DNA of 64,000 nucleotides. Origin: Holdemanella sp. MSK.7.32. GTDB lineage: Bacteria > Bacillota_I > Bacilli_A > Erysipelotrichales > Erysipelotrichaceae. The stretch is from assembly GCF_024460475.1 (NCBI RefSeq), contig NZ_JANFYN010000006.1, positions 1 to 64,000 of the forward strand, given 5' to 3'. The translations under genes and the position numbers were made by a program. The notes beneath the pieces are model-generated. The model did not search any database. It was not told where the DNA came from and was given only the letters and a program-made list of their open reading frames with translations. Within the stretch, counting starts at the first letter, position 1; each line of letters starts with the position of its first letter. This document shows, piece by piece, positions 33,599 to 42,305 of this stretch.

Positions 33599-33612
33599 TG
33601 TAAGTGTTTTCT
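33599..33612 (+). promoter_or_regulatory. Possible cre (CcpA) site upstream of nagA
   Basis: TGTAAGTGTTTTCT differs from the cre consensus TGWAARCGYTWNCW at one position (T for C). It sits 12 bp upstream of the nagA -10 box TATAAT (33624-33629), a position that would block RNA polymerase. Carbon-catabolite control of amino-sugar use is typical. Confidence 0.45.
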
Positions 33613-33652
33613 TTTATAAAGAGTATAATAATAGTTAGGAGGAATTGTCGAT

Positions 33653-34792
33653 ATGATTATTCAAAGTAAAAGAATTTGGGTCGTAAATACATGGTTGGCA
33701 GCCCAAGTTGAAGTAGAAGAAGGAAAGATTGTAAATATCTATCCATATGGAGAAAAAGATGTAGATGAAGATTATGGAGATAAACGAATTGTCCCAGGAT
33801 TTATCGATGTGCACACACATGGTGCTTATGGATTTGACACAAATGATGCGAATGAAGAAGGTCTTCGTAACTGGATGAAAAACATTGTTAAAGAAGGTGT
33901 TACAGGTATTCTTCCAACAACAATCACACAGTCTGAAGAAGTTTTGACAAATGCGGTTAAAAATGTTGCGAAAGTTGTTGAAGAAGGGTATGAAGGTGCA
34001 GAAATTTTAGGTATTCACTTTGAAGGACCTTATTTGGATCAAGTATATAAGGGAGCACAACCTGAACAGTATTGTGTAAAACCAGATCTTGAACAATTCA
34101 AACGTTACTTGGCAGCTTCTAATAATTTAATTAAAATCGTGACTATGGCTTGTGAACACGATGATAATTTTGAATTAACTAAATTCTTGCGTGCAAATGG
34201 AATTGTATGTAGTCAAGGTCACTCAGGAGCTACTTTTGAACAGGCTCGTTTAGCTATTGCGAATGGTGCAAACTCAATGACTCACGTATTCAATGGTATG
34301 ACTAAATTCCATCACCGAGAACCAGGATTAGTTGGTGCTGCAATGCGTTATAGAGATGTATATGGTGAAATCATCTGTGATGGTAACCACTCAACTTATG
34401 AAGCATTAAATGATTACTTTACAGCTAAAGGGCCAGATCACTGCATTATGATTACAGATTCATTAATGGTTAAGGGACTACCTGTTGGTACAAAAGTATT
34501 GTTTGGTGGAAATGAAATCGAATTATATCCAGATGGAAGTGCACACTTAACAGATACGAAAGGTCTTGCGGGATCTACATTGCATGTCAATAATGGACTT
34601 CGTATTTTAGTAGAAAAAGCAATGGTTCCTTGGCAAACAGCTATCAATGCTTGTACATTGAACCCAGCTCGTATGTTGAATGTAGATGATCGTAAAGGAT
34701 CGATTCAAACTGGAAAAGAAGCAGATTTAGTTGTATTAAATGATGACTACTCTGTTGAAATGACGTACGTAAAAGGTCAAAAAGCATTCTAA
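33653..34792 (+). CDS. nagA: N-acetylglucosamine-6-phosphate deacetylase
   Basis: A 379-residue amidohydrolase removing acetate from GlcNAc-6-P. Motifs: PGFIDVHTHGAYG, HFEGPYL (metal-binding Glu), GHSGATFEQ, THVFNGM, EIICDGNHS, ITDSLMVKG (catalytic Asp) and NPARMLN near the end. AGGAGG precedes the ATG. The next genes on the plus strand are a transaldolase-like aldolase and its probable DeoR regulator. No nagB is present in the window. Confidence 0.93.
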   Translation: MIIQSKRIWVVNTWLAAQVEVEEGKIVNIYPYGEKDVDEDYGDKRIVPGFIDVHTHGAYGFDTNDANEEGLRNWMKNIVKEGVTGILPTTITQSEEVLTNAVKNVAKVVEEGYEGAEILGIHFEGPYLDQVYKGAQPEQYCVKPDLEQFKRYLAASNNLIKIVTMACEHDDNFELTKFLRANGIVCSQGHSGATFEQARLAIANGANSMTHVFNGMTKFHHREPGLVGAAMRYRDVYGEIICDGNHSTYEALNDYFTAKGPDHCIMITDSLMVKGLPVGTKVLFGGNEIELYPDGSAHLTDTKGLAGSTLHVNNGLRILVEKAMVPWQTAINACTLNPARMLNVDDRKGSIQTGKEADLVVLNDDYSVEMTYVKGQKAF

Positions 34793-34793
34793 T

Positions 34794-34826
34794 ATAATAA
34801 AAGCACATTTAATGTGCTTTTATTAT
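34794..34826. terminator. Bidirectional terminator between nagA and the DeoR gene
   Basis: A nearly perfect palindrome, ATAATAAAAGCACATT with AATGTGCTTTTATTAT, with 1-nt apex. The stop codon of the DeoR gene lies inside it. Confidence 0.85.
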
Positions 34827-35552
34827 GTTTTCGTGTTTTATAGTATCATCTAGTTTATTATCGGTGATAATCATGTCAAAATCATCAATATTGGCTATTT
34901 TTGACATATACTTCTTATGAAATTTTGTATGGTCTGCCATACAAATTTTTTTATTGGAAGAATCAAGAATCGCTTTTTTAACTAAAGCATCACTCATACT
35001 GGGAATGGATACGCCATAGTCTAAGTCAAGGCCTAATACGGAGATAAAGGCTTTATCAATATAATAGTTTTGAAAGAATTGAATGGTGCTTTCAGATAGA
35101 GCTGCCTGAGTTACAGGATTATAGGTGCCTGGAGCCATAATGATTTTTGCCTTGGTATTTCGATCTACATATTGAAGAATCTTCCAGAAATTTGTAAAGA
35201 TTGTGATTTTTTTATGGTGTATACGTTTAAAGAGCTCAAGGCAGGTTGTACCACAATCTAAATAGATGGAATCTCCATCTTGAATGAGTGTACTAGCATA
35301 AATCGCGATCTCTTTTTTATCCGATTGTGACATACCTTCTTTGATTTCAAAGGAAGGCTCAGTTGAACTAGACTCATTGAGTGTGGCTCCTCCATAGCTC
35401 TTTGTGGCGAGTCCTTGGTTTTCTAGACTATCTAAATCTCTTCGTATGGTCATTAAGGAAACGGAATATACTTTTGCAAGTTCACTTACTTGTACGGTTT
35501 TATCTTTTTTTAGTTTTTCATAGATTTCATATCTTCTTTGTGTTGTGTTCAT
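34809..35552 (-). CDS. DeoR-family transcriptional regulator
   Basis: A 247-residue sugar-metabolism repressor: N-terminal DeoR helix-turn-helix (VQVSELAKVYSVSLMTIRRDLDSLE) and a C-terminal sugar-phosphate sensor domain (YLDCGTTCLELFK, VLGLDLDYGVS, MADHTKF). It is divergent from the aldolase gene. The ATG at 35552 has no ribosome site and is 6 nt after a TTTAAT. An inverted repeat GAACA-N10-TGTTC (35585-35604) in the shared promoter region is a candidate operator. Confidence 0.85.
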   Translation of the reverse strand: MNTTQRRYEIYEKLKKDKTVQVSELAKVYSVSLMTIRRDLDSLENQGLATKSYGGATLNESSSTEPSFEIKEGMSQSDKKEIAIYASTLIQDGDSIYLDCGTTCLELFKRIHHKKITIFTNFWKILQYVDRNTKAKIIMAPGTYNPVTQAALSESTIQFFQNYYIDKAFISVLGLDLDYGVSIPSMSDALVKKAILDSSNKKICMADHTKFHKKYMSKIANIDDFDMIITDNKLDDTIKHENIIKAH

Positions 35553-35584
35553 AATTCTATTAAAGCACAAAAAGAAACAGAAAG

Positions 35585-35604
35585 GAACATGTTTATTTGT
35601 GTTC
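35585..35604. promoter_or_regulatory. Candidate DeoR operator
   Basis: Inverted repeat GAACA-N10-TGTTC in the divergent promoter region between the DeoR gene and the aldolase gene. Confidence 0.4.
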
Positions 35605-35692
35605 TTTTGAAATAAATTGTTTGATGTGAAAAGGTTATTGAATCAAAATTTTTCTGGTGTTAGGATACAGATGAACTTAAGGAGGATCCATC

Positions 35693-36361
35693 ATGGAATT
35701 AATTATCGATTCATCAAATATTGAACAAATTAAAGAACTAAATGAATTATTAACAATTACGGGTGTTACGACAAACCCTACAATATTAACAAAATCAAAT
35801 AGAGAAGCAATGGATGTAGTAAAAGATCTTTGTGAGGTGTTGAGCGAAGATCAATTGTTATTTATTCAAACGGTACAGACTTCTTTTGAAGGTATTATGG
35901 AAGAGGCAAAAATGATTTCTTCCATTCGTAATAAAAATATGTATGTAAAGATTCCAGTTACACATGAGGGATTAAGAGCTATTAAAGAATGTAAAAAATT
36001 AGGAATTCACACATTGGCTACTGCCATTTATACTGCGGATCAGGCTTTTTTAGCTGCAATGAATGGAGCTGAATATTTAGCACCTTATACAAATCGTATG
36101 TGTAATTATGGAGATGGTGTTCAGGATGTGAAAGACTTGATTGAAATGTTGAGAGTGAATCATATGCCGGCTAAAGTGATTGCGGCAAGCTTTAAAAATA
36201 CATATCAAGTACATGAATTGATCAAGGCTGGAATTCAAGCTGTAACTGTTCCTTGTGATGTTTTATATCAAATGATTGATCATCCGGGAACGAAGATTGC
36301 GGTGGGTGAATTTAGCGTAAATTGGCAAAGAGCTTATAATCGTAATACATTGGAAAAGTAG
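35693..36361 (+). CDS. fsa: Transaldolase-like fructose-6-phosphate aldolase (TalC/FSA family)
   Basis: A 222-residue TIM-barrel class I aldolase. GVTTNPTILTKS, the Schiff-base lysine in MYVKIPVT (about 86), and APYTNRM and VTVPCDVLYQM are family hallmarks. It interconverts fructose-6-P or sedoheptulose-type sugars. GGAGG precedes the ATG. It is divergent from the DeoR regulator that probably controls it, and the location after nagA suggests a shared sugar-use role. Confidence 0.88.
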   Translation: MELIIDSSNIEQIKELNELLTITGVTTNPTILTKSNREAMDVVKDLCEVLSEDQLLFIQTVQTSFEGIMEEAKMISSIRNKNMYVKIPVTHEGLRAIKECKKLGIHTLATAIYTADQAFLAAMNGAEYLAPYTNRMCNYGDGVQDVKDLIEMLRVNHMPAKVIAASFKNTYQVHELIKAGIQAVTVPCDVLYQMIDHPGTKIAVGEFSVNWQRAYNRNTLEK

Positions 36362-36382
36362 AGAAATCTACTTTTCTTTTTT
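36353..36382 (+). terminator. Terminator of the aldolase gene
   Basis: GAAAAGTAGA (36353-36362) with TCTACTTTTC (36367-36376), then six T; the stop codon is in the stem. Confidence 0.9.
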
Positions 36383-36391
36383 CTGAAATAA

Positions 36392-36418
36392 TTAGCACTT
36401 AAGTGTTGACAGTGCCAA
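36392..36418 (+). promoter_or_regulatory. CIRCE-like operator, upstream copy (clpB)
   Basis: TTAGCACTT-N9-CAGTGCCAA, overlapping the -35 TTGACA (36406-36411). It aligns with the upstream operator at hsp20, including the shared TTGAC(A/T)GTGCCAAA core. Confidence 0.65.
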
Positions 36419-36433
36419 AAATGGTGTTATACT
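36406..36433 (+). promoter_or_regulatory. Promoter of clpB
   Basis: TTGACA (36406-36411), 16-bp spacer, TATACT (36428-36433). Confidence 0.75.
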
Positions 36434-36437
36434 ATCA

Positions 36438-36464
36438 TTAGCAATCATAAAGAGTGAGTGCTAA
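36438..36464 (+). promoter_or_regulatory. CIRCE operator, downstream copy (clpB)
   Basis: TTAGCAATC-N9-GAGTGCTAA, one mismatch from the HrcA operator consensus, just after the -10 box and over the likely +1. Confidence 0.85.
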
Positions 36465-36484
36465 GTACAAGGAGGTGCTTATTT

Positions 36485-39037
36485 ATGAATATCGATCAAA
36501 TGTCAGAGCGTTTGCAGAAGATTTTAATGGATGCCATTAATTTGGCAAAATCCAACCAACATCCAAGTGTAGATACTGTGGATATGTTGGAAACGATTTT
36601 TAAGGATGATGTATTGGACGGCTTGTTTGAGCGTATTGGCTTGGATAAAAGTCGTGCTTTACAGATGGTTCAACAAGAATCGAATCGTGTCGCAAAGAGC
36701 TCAACAAGTAATATAAATTTATCCAATGAAGTGCAGAAATCGTTTGAAGATGCACAAAACTGGGCGAGTCAGCATGATGAAACTTATCTTTCTGTAGCTA
36801 GTGTATTTTTAGCTTTATTGTTTAATCGTTCTTATATTTCTAAAGAATTGGTAAGAACTTTTAACTTGAATAAAGATACTTGCTACAAGGCTGAATTAGA
36901 GCGTCGTAATGGTAAAAAATTTGATACGCCAAATTCAGAAGAGAATGTAGAAGCTTTAAAGAAATATGGTCGTGATCTAGTTCAGGATGTGCGTGATGGT
37001 AAGATTGATCCAATTATTGGACGTGATGATGAAATTCGTCGTGTTATGCAGATTTTATCTCGTAAGACAAAGAACAACCCTGTCTTGATTGGTGAGCCAG
37101 GTGTTGGTAAAACAGCCGTTGTTGAAGGGATCGCATGGCGTATTATGAAGGGTGATGTGCCTGAGTCATTAAAAGAGAAACGCTTGATTGAATTGGATAT
37201 GGGATCTTTGATTGCCGGTGCTAAGTATCGTGGTGAATTTGAGGAGCGTTTAAAATCCATTTTGGATGAAGTAAAAAAATCGGATGGACAAATCATCTTG
37301 TTTATTGATGAAATTCATAACTTGGTTGGTGCAGGTAAAACCGAAGGTAGTATGGATGCGGCTAACTTATTAAAGCCAATGTTAGCTCGTGGTGAACTAC
37401 ATTGTATTGGTGCAACAACTTTCAATGAATATCGTAAATATATTGAAAAAGATGCGGCTTTAGAGCGTCGTTTCCAAAAAGTACAAGTTGCTCAGCCAAG
37501 TGTAGAGGATACAATCAGTATTTTGCGTGGATTAAAAGATCGTTTTGAAAGCTTTCATGGTGTACGTATTTTGGATGAAGCTTTAATTGCGGCGGCTACT
37601 ATGTCCGATCGTTATATCACAGATCGTTTCTTACCAGATAAGGCCATTGACTTAGTGGATGAGGCTTGTGCTACGTTAAAGGTTGAAATGGAAAGTATGC
37701 CTCAAGAGTTGGATGAATTACAGCGTAAGATTTTACAACTTCAAATTGAAAAGACTTCTCTACAAAAAGAAGAAGATAAAAGAGCGGTTGAGCGTCGTGA
37801 AGAAATTGAAAGTGAATTGGCTTCTTTACAATCAAAGCGTGATGAAATGCATTCTAAGTGGGAAGACGAAAAACGTGGCTTGGCTAATGAAAAAGAGGAT
37901 AAACAACGTTTGGAGAAAGCTCGTTTGGATTTAGAGCAAGCGCGTAATGAAGCTCGTTATGAAGATGCTGCTAAACTTCAATATGGCACGATTCCAGAAT
38001 TAGAGGATCGTATTCAAAAAGAGCAGGCAAGTCAAAAAGAGGATGCTTTGATCCAAGAAACGGTCAATGAAGAATTGATTGCGAAAATCGTTTCTAGATG
38101 GACAGGCGTTGAAGTGACTCGTTTGGTTGCTTCTGAAAGAGATAAATTATTGAATTTGAAGGAAGAACTTGAAAAACGTGTTGTTGGTCAAAATGAAGCT
38201 CTAGAACTTGTAACAGATGCAATCTTACGTTCTAAAGCACAGATTCAAGATGAGAATCGTCCAATTGGATCGTTCATGTTCTTAGGGCCAACTGGTGTTG
38301 GTAAAACGGAGGTTGCCAAGGCTTTGGCTGAACAGTTATTTGATGATGAAAGACATATTGTGCGTATTGATATGAGTGAATACATGGAAAAACACAGTGT
38401 GGCACGATTAATTGGTGCTCCTCCTGGATATGTAGGATACGATGAGGGAGGTCAATTAACGGAGGCTGTTCGTCGTAATCCATATAGTATTGTCTTGTTT
38501 GATGAAATCGAAAAGGCGCATCCAGATGTATTCAATGTGTTACTTCAAATTCTTGATGATGGTCGTATTACAGACTCGAAAGGTGTTACGGTAGATTTTA
38601 AGAATACAATTATTATCTTAACATCTAACTTAGGTAGCCAATATGCCTTTGAATCTGGTGATGTACATGATAAATATATGGAAGAAGTAAAGCGTCATTT
38701 TAAACCAGAATTCATTAATCGTATCGATGAAATTATAGTGTTTAACGCATTAGATGATTCAGCCTTTATTAAGATTGCCCACAAGTTTGTCGGCTTGCTA
38801 CAAAAGCGATTGGCTCAACGTGACATTACATTGAATGTAAGTGATGCTGTGTATAATCAGATCGCAAAGATGGGTGTTGATCCAGTGTATGGTGCTCGTC
38901 CTATGAAGCGTTATATTCAAAGAAATCTTGAAACACAGATTGCCAAGGAAATGATTAAGACTGGCGCTATGCAAGGGGATGTAATCAATGTAGATTGTCA
39001 TAATGGCGAGTATACATTTGATATTCAAGGAAGATAG
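36485..39037 (+). CDS. clpB: ATP-dependent disaggregase ClpB
   Basis: An 850-residue Hsp100 protein that with DnaK rescues aggregated proteins. Order: Clp N-domain (1-140), first AAA+ ([23 protein letters not shown]), long coiled-coil M domain (about 400-520, rich in E/K/R), and second AAA+ ([19 protein letters not shown]), then a C-terminal D2-small domain. AGGAGG precedes the ATG at 36485. The double CIRCE promoter indicates HrcA control, rather than the CtsR control more common for clp genes in Bacilli. Confidence 0.95.
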   Translation: MNIDQMSERLQKILMDAINLAKSNQHPSVDTVDMLETIFKDDVLDGLFERIGLDKSRALQMVQQESNRVAKSSTSNINLSNEVQKSFEDAQNWASQHDETYLSVASVFLALLFNRSYISKELVRTFNLNKDTCYKAELERRNGKKFDTPNSEENVEALKKYGRDLVQDVRDGKIDPIIGRDDEIRRVMQILSRKTKNNPVLIGEPGVGKTAVVEGIAWRIMKGDVPESLKEKRLIELDMGSLIAGAKYRGEFEERLKSILDEVKKSDGQIILFIDEIHNLVGAGKTEGSMDAANLLKPMLARGELHCIGATTFNEYRKYIEKDAALERRFQKVQVAQPSVEDTISILRGLKDRFESFHGVRILDEALIAAATMSDRYITDRFLPDKAIDLVDEACATLKVEMESMPQELDELQRKILQLQIEKTSLQKEEDKRAVERREEIESELASLQSKRDEMHSKWEDEKRGLANEKEDKQRLEKARLDLEQARNEARYEDAAKLQYGTIPELEDRIQKEQASQKEDALIQETVNEELIAKIVSRWTGVEVTRLVASERDKLLNLKEELEKRVVGQNEALELVTDAILRSKAQIQDENRPIGSFMFLGPTGVGKTEVAKALAEQLFDDERHIVRIDMSEYMEKHSVARLIGAPPGYVGYDEGGQLTEAVRRNPYSIVLFDEIEKAHPDVFNVLLQILDDGRITDSKGVTVDFKNTIIILTSNLGSQYAFESGDVHDKYMEEVKRHFKPEFINRIDEIIVFNALDDSAFIKIAHKFVGLLQKRLAQRDITLNVSDAVYNQIAKMGVDPVYGARPMKRYIQRNLETQIAKEMIKTGAMQGDVINVDCHNGEYTFDIQGR

Positions 39038-39060
39038 TGAAATATCTTCCTTTCTTTTCT
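39029..39060 (+). terminator. Terminator of clpB
   Basis: GGAAGATA (39029-39036) with TATCTTCC (39043-39050), then a T-rich run. Confidence 0.8.
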
Positions 39061-39095
39061 TGTTTGGAGGTATAATAGTTTCAGGAAGTGATGTT

Positions 39096-39830
39096 ATGTC
39101 TTTAAAAGATTGGATTCAAGAAAGTAATAATATAGTATTTTTTGGTGGTGCTGGAGTGTCTACAGAAAGTAATATTCCAGATTTTCGTAGTGACAATGGA
39201 TTATATAAAAAGAAGTATCCATATCCGGCTGAGATTATGTTGTCACATAGTTTTTATTTAAGTCATCCTAAAGAATTCTTTGATTTTTACTTTAATCAGA
39301 TGATTTATCCAGATGCCCAACCGAATAAGGCGCATTATGCTCTTTCAAAGCTTGAAAAAATGGGAAAGCTAAAAGGGATTGTGACACAGAATATTGATGG
39401 CTTACATCAGATGGCAGGTTCTAAAAAGGTCTATGAATTACATGGAAGTGTTTTAAGAAATACTTGTACGCATTGTCAAACAAAATATTCTCTAGAGGAT
39501 ATGATGAAACTAAGAGATAATGAAGGTATTCCTAGATGTAGCAAGTGTGGTGCCATCATTAAGCCAGATGTTGTTTTGTATGAAGAAGGCTTAGATGAAT
39601 ATACATTGTATTCGGCTATTCATGCGATTGAGCAGGCAGATCTTTTAATTGTAGGTGGTACAAGTCTTGTTGTATATCCTGCGGCTGGTTTAATTAACTA
39701 TTTTCATGGCAAACATTTGGTTTTGATCAATAAAGATAGTACGAATATGGATTCAAAGGCGGATCTTGTGATTCATGATTCGATTGGTAAGGTTTTAGAT
39801 GATTCACTATGTGAAGTTTATGTGAAATAA
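39096..39830 (+). CDS. NAD-dependent protein deacylase (sirtuin)
   Basis: A 244-residue Sir2 enzyme. NAD-binding GAGVSTESNIPDFR, TQNIDGLH, catalytic His in ELHGS, a four-cysteine zinc site (CTHC and CSKC), and GTSLVVYPA. AGGAAG precedes the ATG at 39096; the frame from 39003 overlaps clpB and is rejected. TATAAT lies at 39071-39076. It removes acyl groups from protein lysines. Confidence 0.92.
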   Translation: MSLKDWIQESNNIVFFGGAGVSTESNIPDFRSDNGLYKKKYPYPAEIMLSHSFYLSHPKEFFDFYFNQMIYPDAQPNKAHYALSKLEKMGKLKGIVTQNIDGLHQMAGSKKVYELHGSVLRNTCTHCQTKYSLEDMMKLRDNEGIPRCSKCGAIIKPDVVLYEEGLDEYTLYSAIHAIEQADLLIVGGTSLVVYPAAGLINYFHGKHLVLINKDSTNMDSKADLVIHDSIGKVLDDSLCEVYVK

Positions 39831-39839
39831 ACACTAAAC

Positions 39840-39868
39840 TTGAAATTTAGACATAAATAAACTAAAAT
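39840..39868 (+). promoter_or_regulatory. Promoter of the serine acetyltransferase gene
   Basis: TTGAAA (39840-39845), 17-bp spacer, TAAAAT (39863-39868). The ATG at 39875 is 6 nt after the -10 box, so it coincides with the predicted transcription start. Confidence 0.7.
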
Positions 39869-39874
39869 TTTATC

Positions 39875-40414
39875 ATGTCAGAAAGAAACAAGAAATCTTT
39901 TATCCGTGATGGATTATATAACATAGAAAGAACAATGCAGTTAGATCCGGCAGCACATTCAAAATGGGAAGTGTTTTGGTTGTATCCACATATTAAGGCA
40001 ATTGGTTTACATCGTATTGCCCATTGGTTTTGGGTGCATAATCATACATTTATTGCGCGTTGGGTAAGCAATCGAGCAAGGCATTGGACAGGAATTGAAA
40101 TTCACCCTGGTGCTGTGATTGGTCGTGGCTTGATGATTGATCATGGTATGGGAGTTGTGATTGGTGAAACGGCAATTATCGGGGATGATTGTCAGCTTTA
40201 TCATGGTGTCACACTTGGTGGTACAGGAAAGCAACATGTCAAAAGACATCCAACTTTAGAGAATGGTGTATATATTGGCTGTGGCGCAAAATGTTTAGGA
40301 AATATCACTTTGAAAAAGGGGTGTCGTGTAGGGGCAAATGCGGTCGTCTTAAAAGATGTTCCTGAAGGGGCAACTGCAGTAGGTATTCCTGCAAGAATAG
40401 TAGAGAAGAAATAG
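39875..40414 (+). CDS. cysE: Serine O-acetyltransferase
   Basis: A 179-residue short-form serine acetyltransferase, making O-acetylserine for cysteine synthesis. Left-handed beta-helix hexapeptide repeats run from IHPGAVIGRGLMIDHGMGVVIGE to CRVGANAVVL, with the active-site histidines in IDHGMG and LYHGVTLGG. No ribosome site precedes the ATG, and it sits at the predicted +1 of a good promoter (leaderless candidate). The next gene starts 8 bp after the stop. No cysK is in the window. Confidence 0.9.
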   Translation: MSERNKKSFIRDGLYNIERTMQLDPAAHSKWEVFWLYPHIKAIGLHRIAHWFWVHNHTFIARWVSNRARHWTGIEIHPGAVIGRGLMIDHGMGVVIGETAIIGDDCQLYHGVTLGGTGKQHVKRHPTLENGVYIGCGAKCLGNITLKKGCRVGANAVVLKDVPEGATAVGIPARIVEKK

Positions 40415-40422
40415 GTGGTTGT

Positions 40423-41730
40423 ATGTGGAAATATCGTTGTAAATCCCATTTAATAGCTTTAGTTATAGCTTTTTTAGTTGGACTTTGCTTAAGTGCGGTT
40501 GTATTTGCAAGTGGTATAGATATGAGTTCGGATATGTTGTCGAGTTCATTAAGTTCTGTGCCAGGTGTAGATACAGAATCACTGAAACAGGTTTTAACGT
40601 ATCTACAAAATAATATGTGGATCTTATATGTGGGTGATGCCTTATTGATTTCAGGAATCATCAATATCATTTATATTGGACAATATGTAACATCACGATT
40701 CAACATCAGCCCATGGATCGTTATGTGTTTGATTTTCTTTTTACCTGAATACATGATCTATATAGGTGCCATCTTGGTTGTGCCTGCATTTGTTGTATGT
40801 ATTTATGGAATGTTAAGTTTACGTAAAAACATTTCGAAAGAACGTCGCGAATTTAATTTTACAAGTGATGATGAATTGGTTCGTATGTATAAGATTCATC
40901 ATGAATTGGATGAGTCTTATAAGGATCTCGCAAAGACTTGTCGTAAAAATGTGCGTAAATTAACAGGTATTTATGCGTTAGGTATTGTTGCCCTATTTGC
41001 GATTTTAATTGCCGTGAATAACATGATGCTTCTAGCTGTATTGTTGATGTTCTACTTATTTGCGTTTAATTTAGTGTTACGTTATCGTGCTGTATCACTT
41101 TTACCAATCACAAAATTATTATATGAAGATTGTAATCCTGAGGCTTGTGCGAGTGCCATTATTTACTATTGCACAAATTCAAAGGGACATACACGTTTGA
41201 GCCAGCACACATTGCTTGCACAATGCTTGATTTATTTAAATGATGCTGAACTTGCTCAAGATGTATTGATCAGCTATCCACGTAAGGATGCATCGAGTTC
41301 TTTACAATATTGGTCATTGATGTCTTACATCTATTATATGTTGAAAGATGAAGAGGCTTTATCTCGTTGTAAAGAAGAGGCACAAAATATTCGTCTTCAT
41401 TATGGACGTGCGGGTGTCATGATTCAAAGTGAAGAAATGGCGGCCATTGAAAATAAAATCCATCTAATGGATGGGGATTTGAATACCTGTAAGAAATATT
41501 ATTTACAAGGTCTACAAAGAGCGAATTTTCCTTTCCAGCAAGTAGATTCATGTTACTACATTGCTCTGATTTCATTTGTAGAAGAAGATTATAAATTGGC
41601 TCGCTTGTATTTTGAAAAAGTACTTGAGCTCGGAAATCGTATGTATTTTGTGAAAAAAGCGAAAAACTATTTAGATAAGATTGAAAAGATCAATCCTGAA
41701 ACATCCAGTGATGAAGTAGAATATTCGTAG
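40423..41730 (+). CDS. Multi-pass membrane protein with TPR-like C-terminus
   Basis: A 435-residue protein. Two helices near the N-terminus (about 10-32 and 70-140 region) and two more (about 185-225), then a soluble C-terminal half with repeated helices of TPR character (LAQCLIYLNDAELAQDVL, YYIALISFVEEDYKLARLYFEKVLEL). AGGTGG precedes the ATG, 8 bp after cysE, so it could be co-transcribed. No family recognised. Its 3' end overlaps the convergent gene by 41 bp. Confidence 0.65.
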   Translation: MWKYRCKSHLIALVIAFLVGLCLSAVVFASGIDMSSDMLSSSLSSVPGVDTESLKQVLTYLQNNMWILYVGDALLISGIINIIYIGQYVTSRFNISPWIVMCLIFFLPEYMIYIGAILVVPAFVVCIYGMLSLRKNISKERREFNFTSDDELVRMYKIHHELDESYKDLAKTCRKNVRKLTGIYALGIVALFAILIAVNNMMLLAVLLMFYLFAFNLVLRYRAVSLLPITKLLYEDCNPEACASAIIYYCTNSKGHTRLSQHTLLAQCLIYLNDAELAQDVLISYPRKDASSSLQYWSLMSYIYYMLKDEEALSRCKEEAQNIRLHYGRAGVMIQSEEMAAIENKIHLMDGDLNTCKKYYLQGLQRANFPFQQVDSCYYIALISFVEEDYKLARLYFEKVLELGNRMYFVKKAKNYLDKIEKINPETSSDEVEYS

Positions 41731-42205
41731 TAAATGAAAAATAGATTTCGCAAAAGCCAGTAATGTGGCCAAACATAAATGTGAACACAAAACTCAATCC
41801 AATGTTGATAAAAAACAGGATTGAGTTTTTATTTAAGTGAACCGGAATATAAAGAAACCATTCAAGGATAAACCAGGCTACAAAAAGAATGGAAAGCCAT
41901 ACGTGAAGGTCTTTTAAAAGTGTTATATCGTTATAGGGAATACTACATGAAAGAATCATGCCTAAACAGATTAGGGCATGATTTTTTTTATTGTAATTTA
42001 CGTTATATTTCTCCCATATTTTTTTTGAATAATAATAAAATCCAATGGCTGAACTAAAGGCCCATAGAAATAAATATATGGGGTGATGTAGTTGATTTCC
42101 TATATAAGTCTGATTGTCATAGAAGACGTCAATCCAGCAAAATGGAAGGAAATTCAGGATGGCTTGGATTAAATAAACGTGAATATATGTTATAAATTTC
42201 ATCAT
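41690..42205 (-). CDS. Small multi-pass membrane protein, unknown function
   Basis: A 171-residue protein with five hydrophobic segments and many aromatic residues (FLPFCWIDVF, HHPIYLFLWAF, WLSILFVAWFILEWFLYI). No motif recognised; the region beginning GFYYYSKKIW recalls other small Firmicutes membrane proteins of unknown function. It ends inside the convergent gene's 3' end. A ribosome site is not obvious; the alternative ATG one codon later is equally possible. Confidence 0.55.
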   Translation of the reverse strand: MMKFITYIHVYLIQAILNFLPFCWIDVFYDNQTYIGNQLHHPIYLFLWAFSSAIGFYYYSKKIWEKYNVNYNKKNHALICLGMILSCSIPYNDITLLKDLHVWLSILFVAWFILEWFLYIPVHLNKNSILFFINIGLSFVFTFMFGHITGFCEIYFSFTTNILLHHWMFQD

Positions 42206-42305
42206 TTTTTCATTTTAGACAAAAAAACTCAAAAAATCAAAAAAATAATGAAAGTTTTCTGGAAAAAGTGCTAAAAAAAACGTTTAAGAGTATGGAGGTG
42301 ATGAG

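Noticed and set aside
39003..39095. Extended start of the sirtuin within clpB
   Set aside because: It overlaps clpB codons and the terminator; the ATG at 39096 has a ribosome site.
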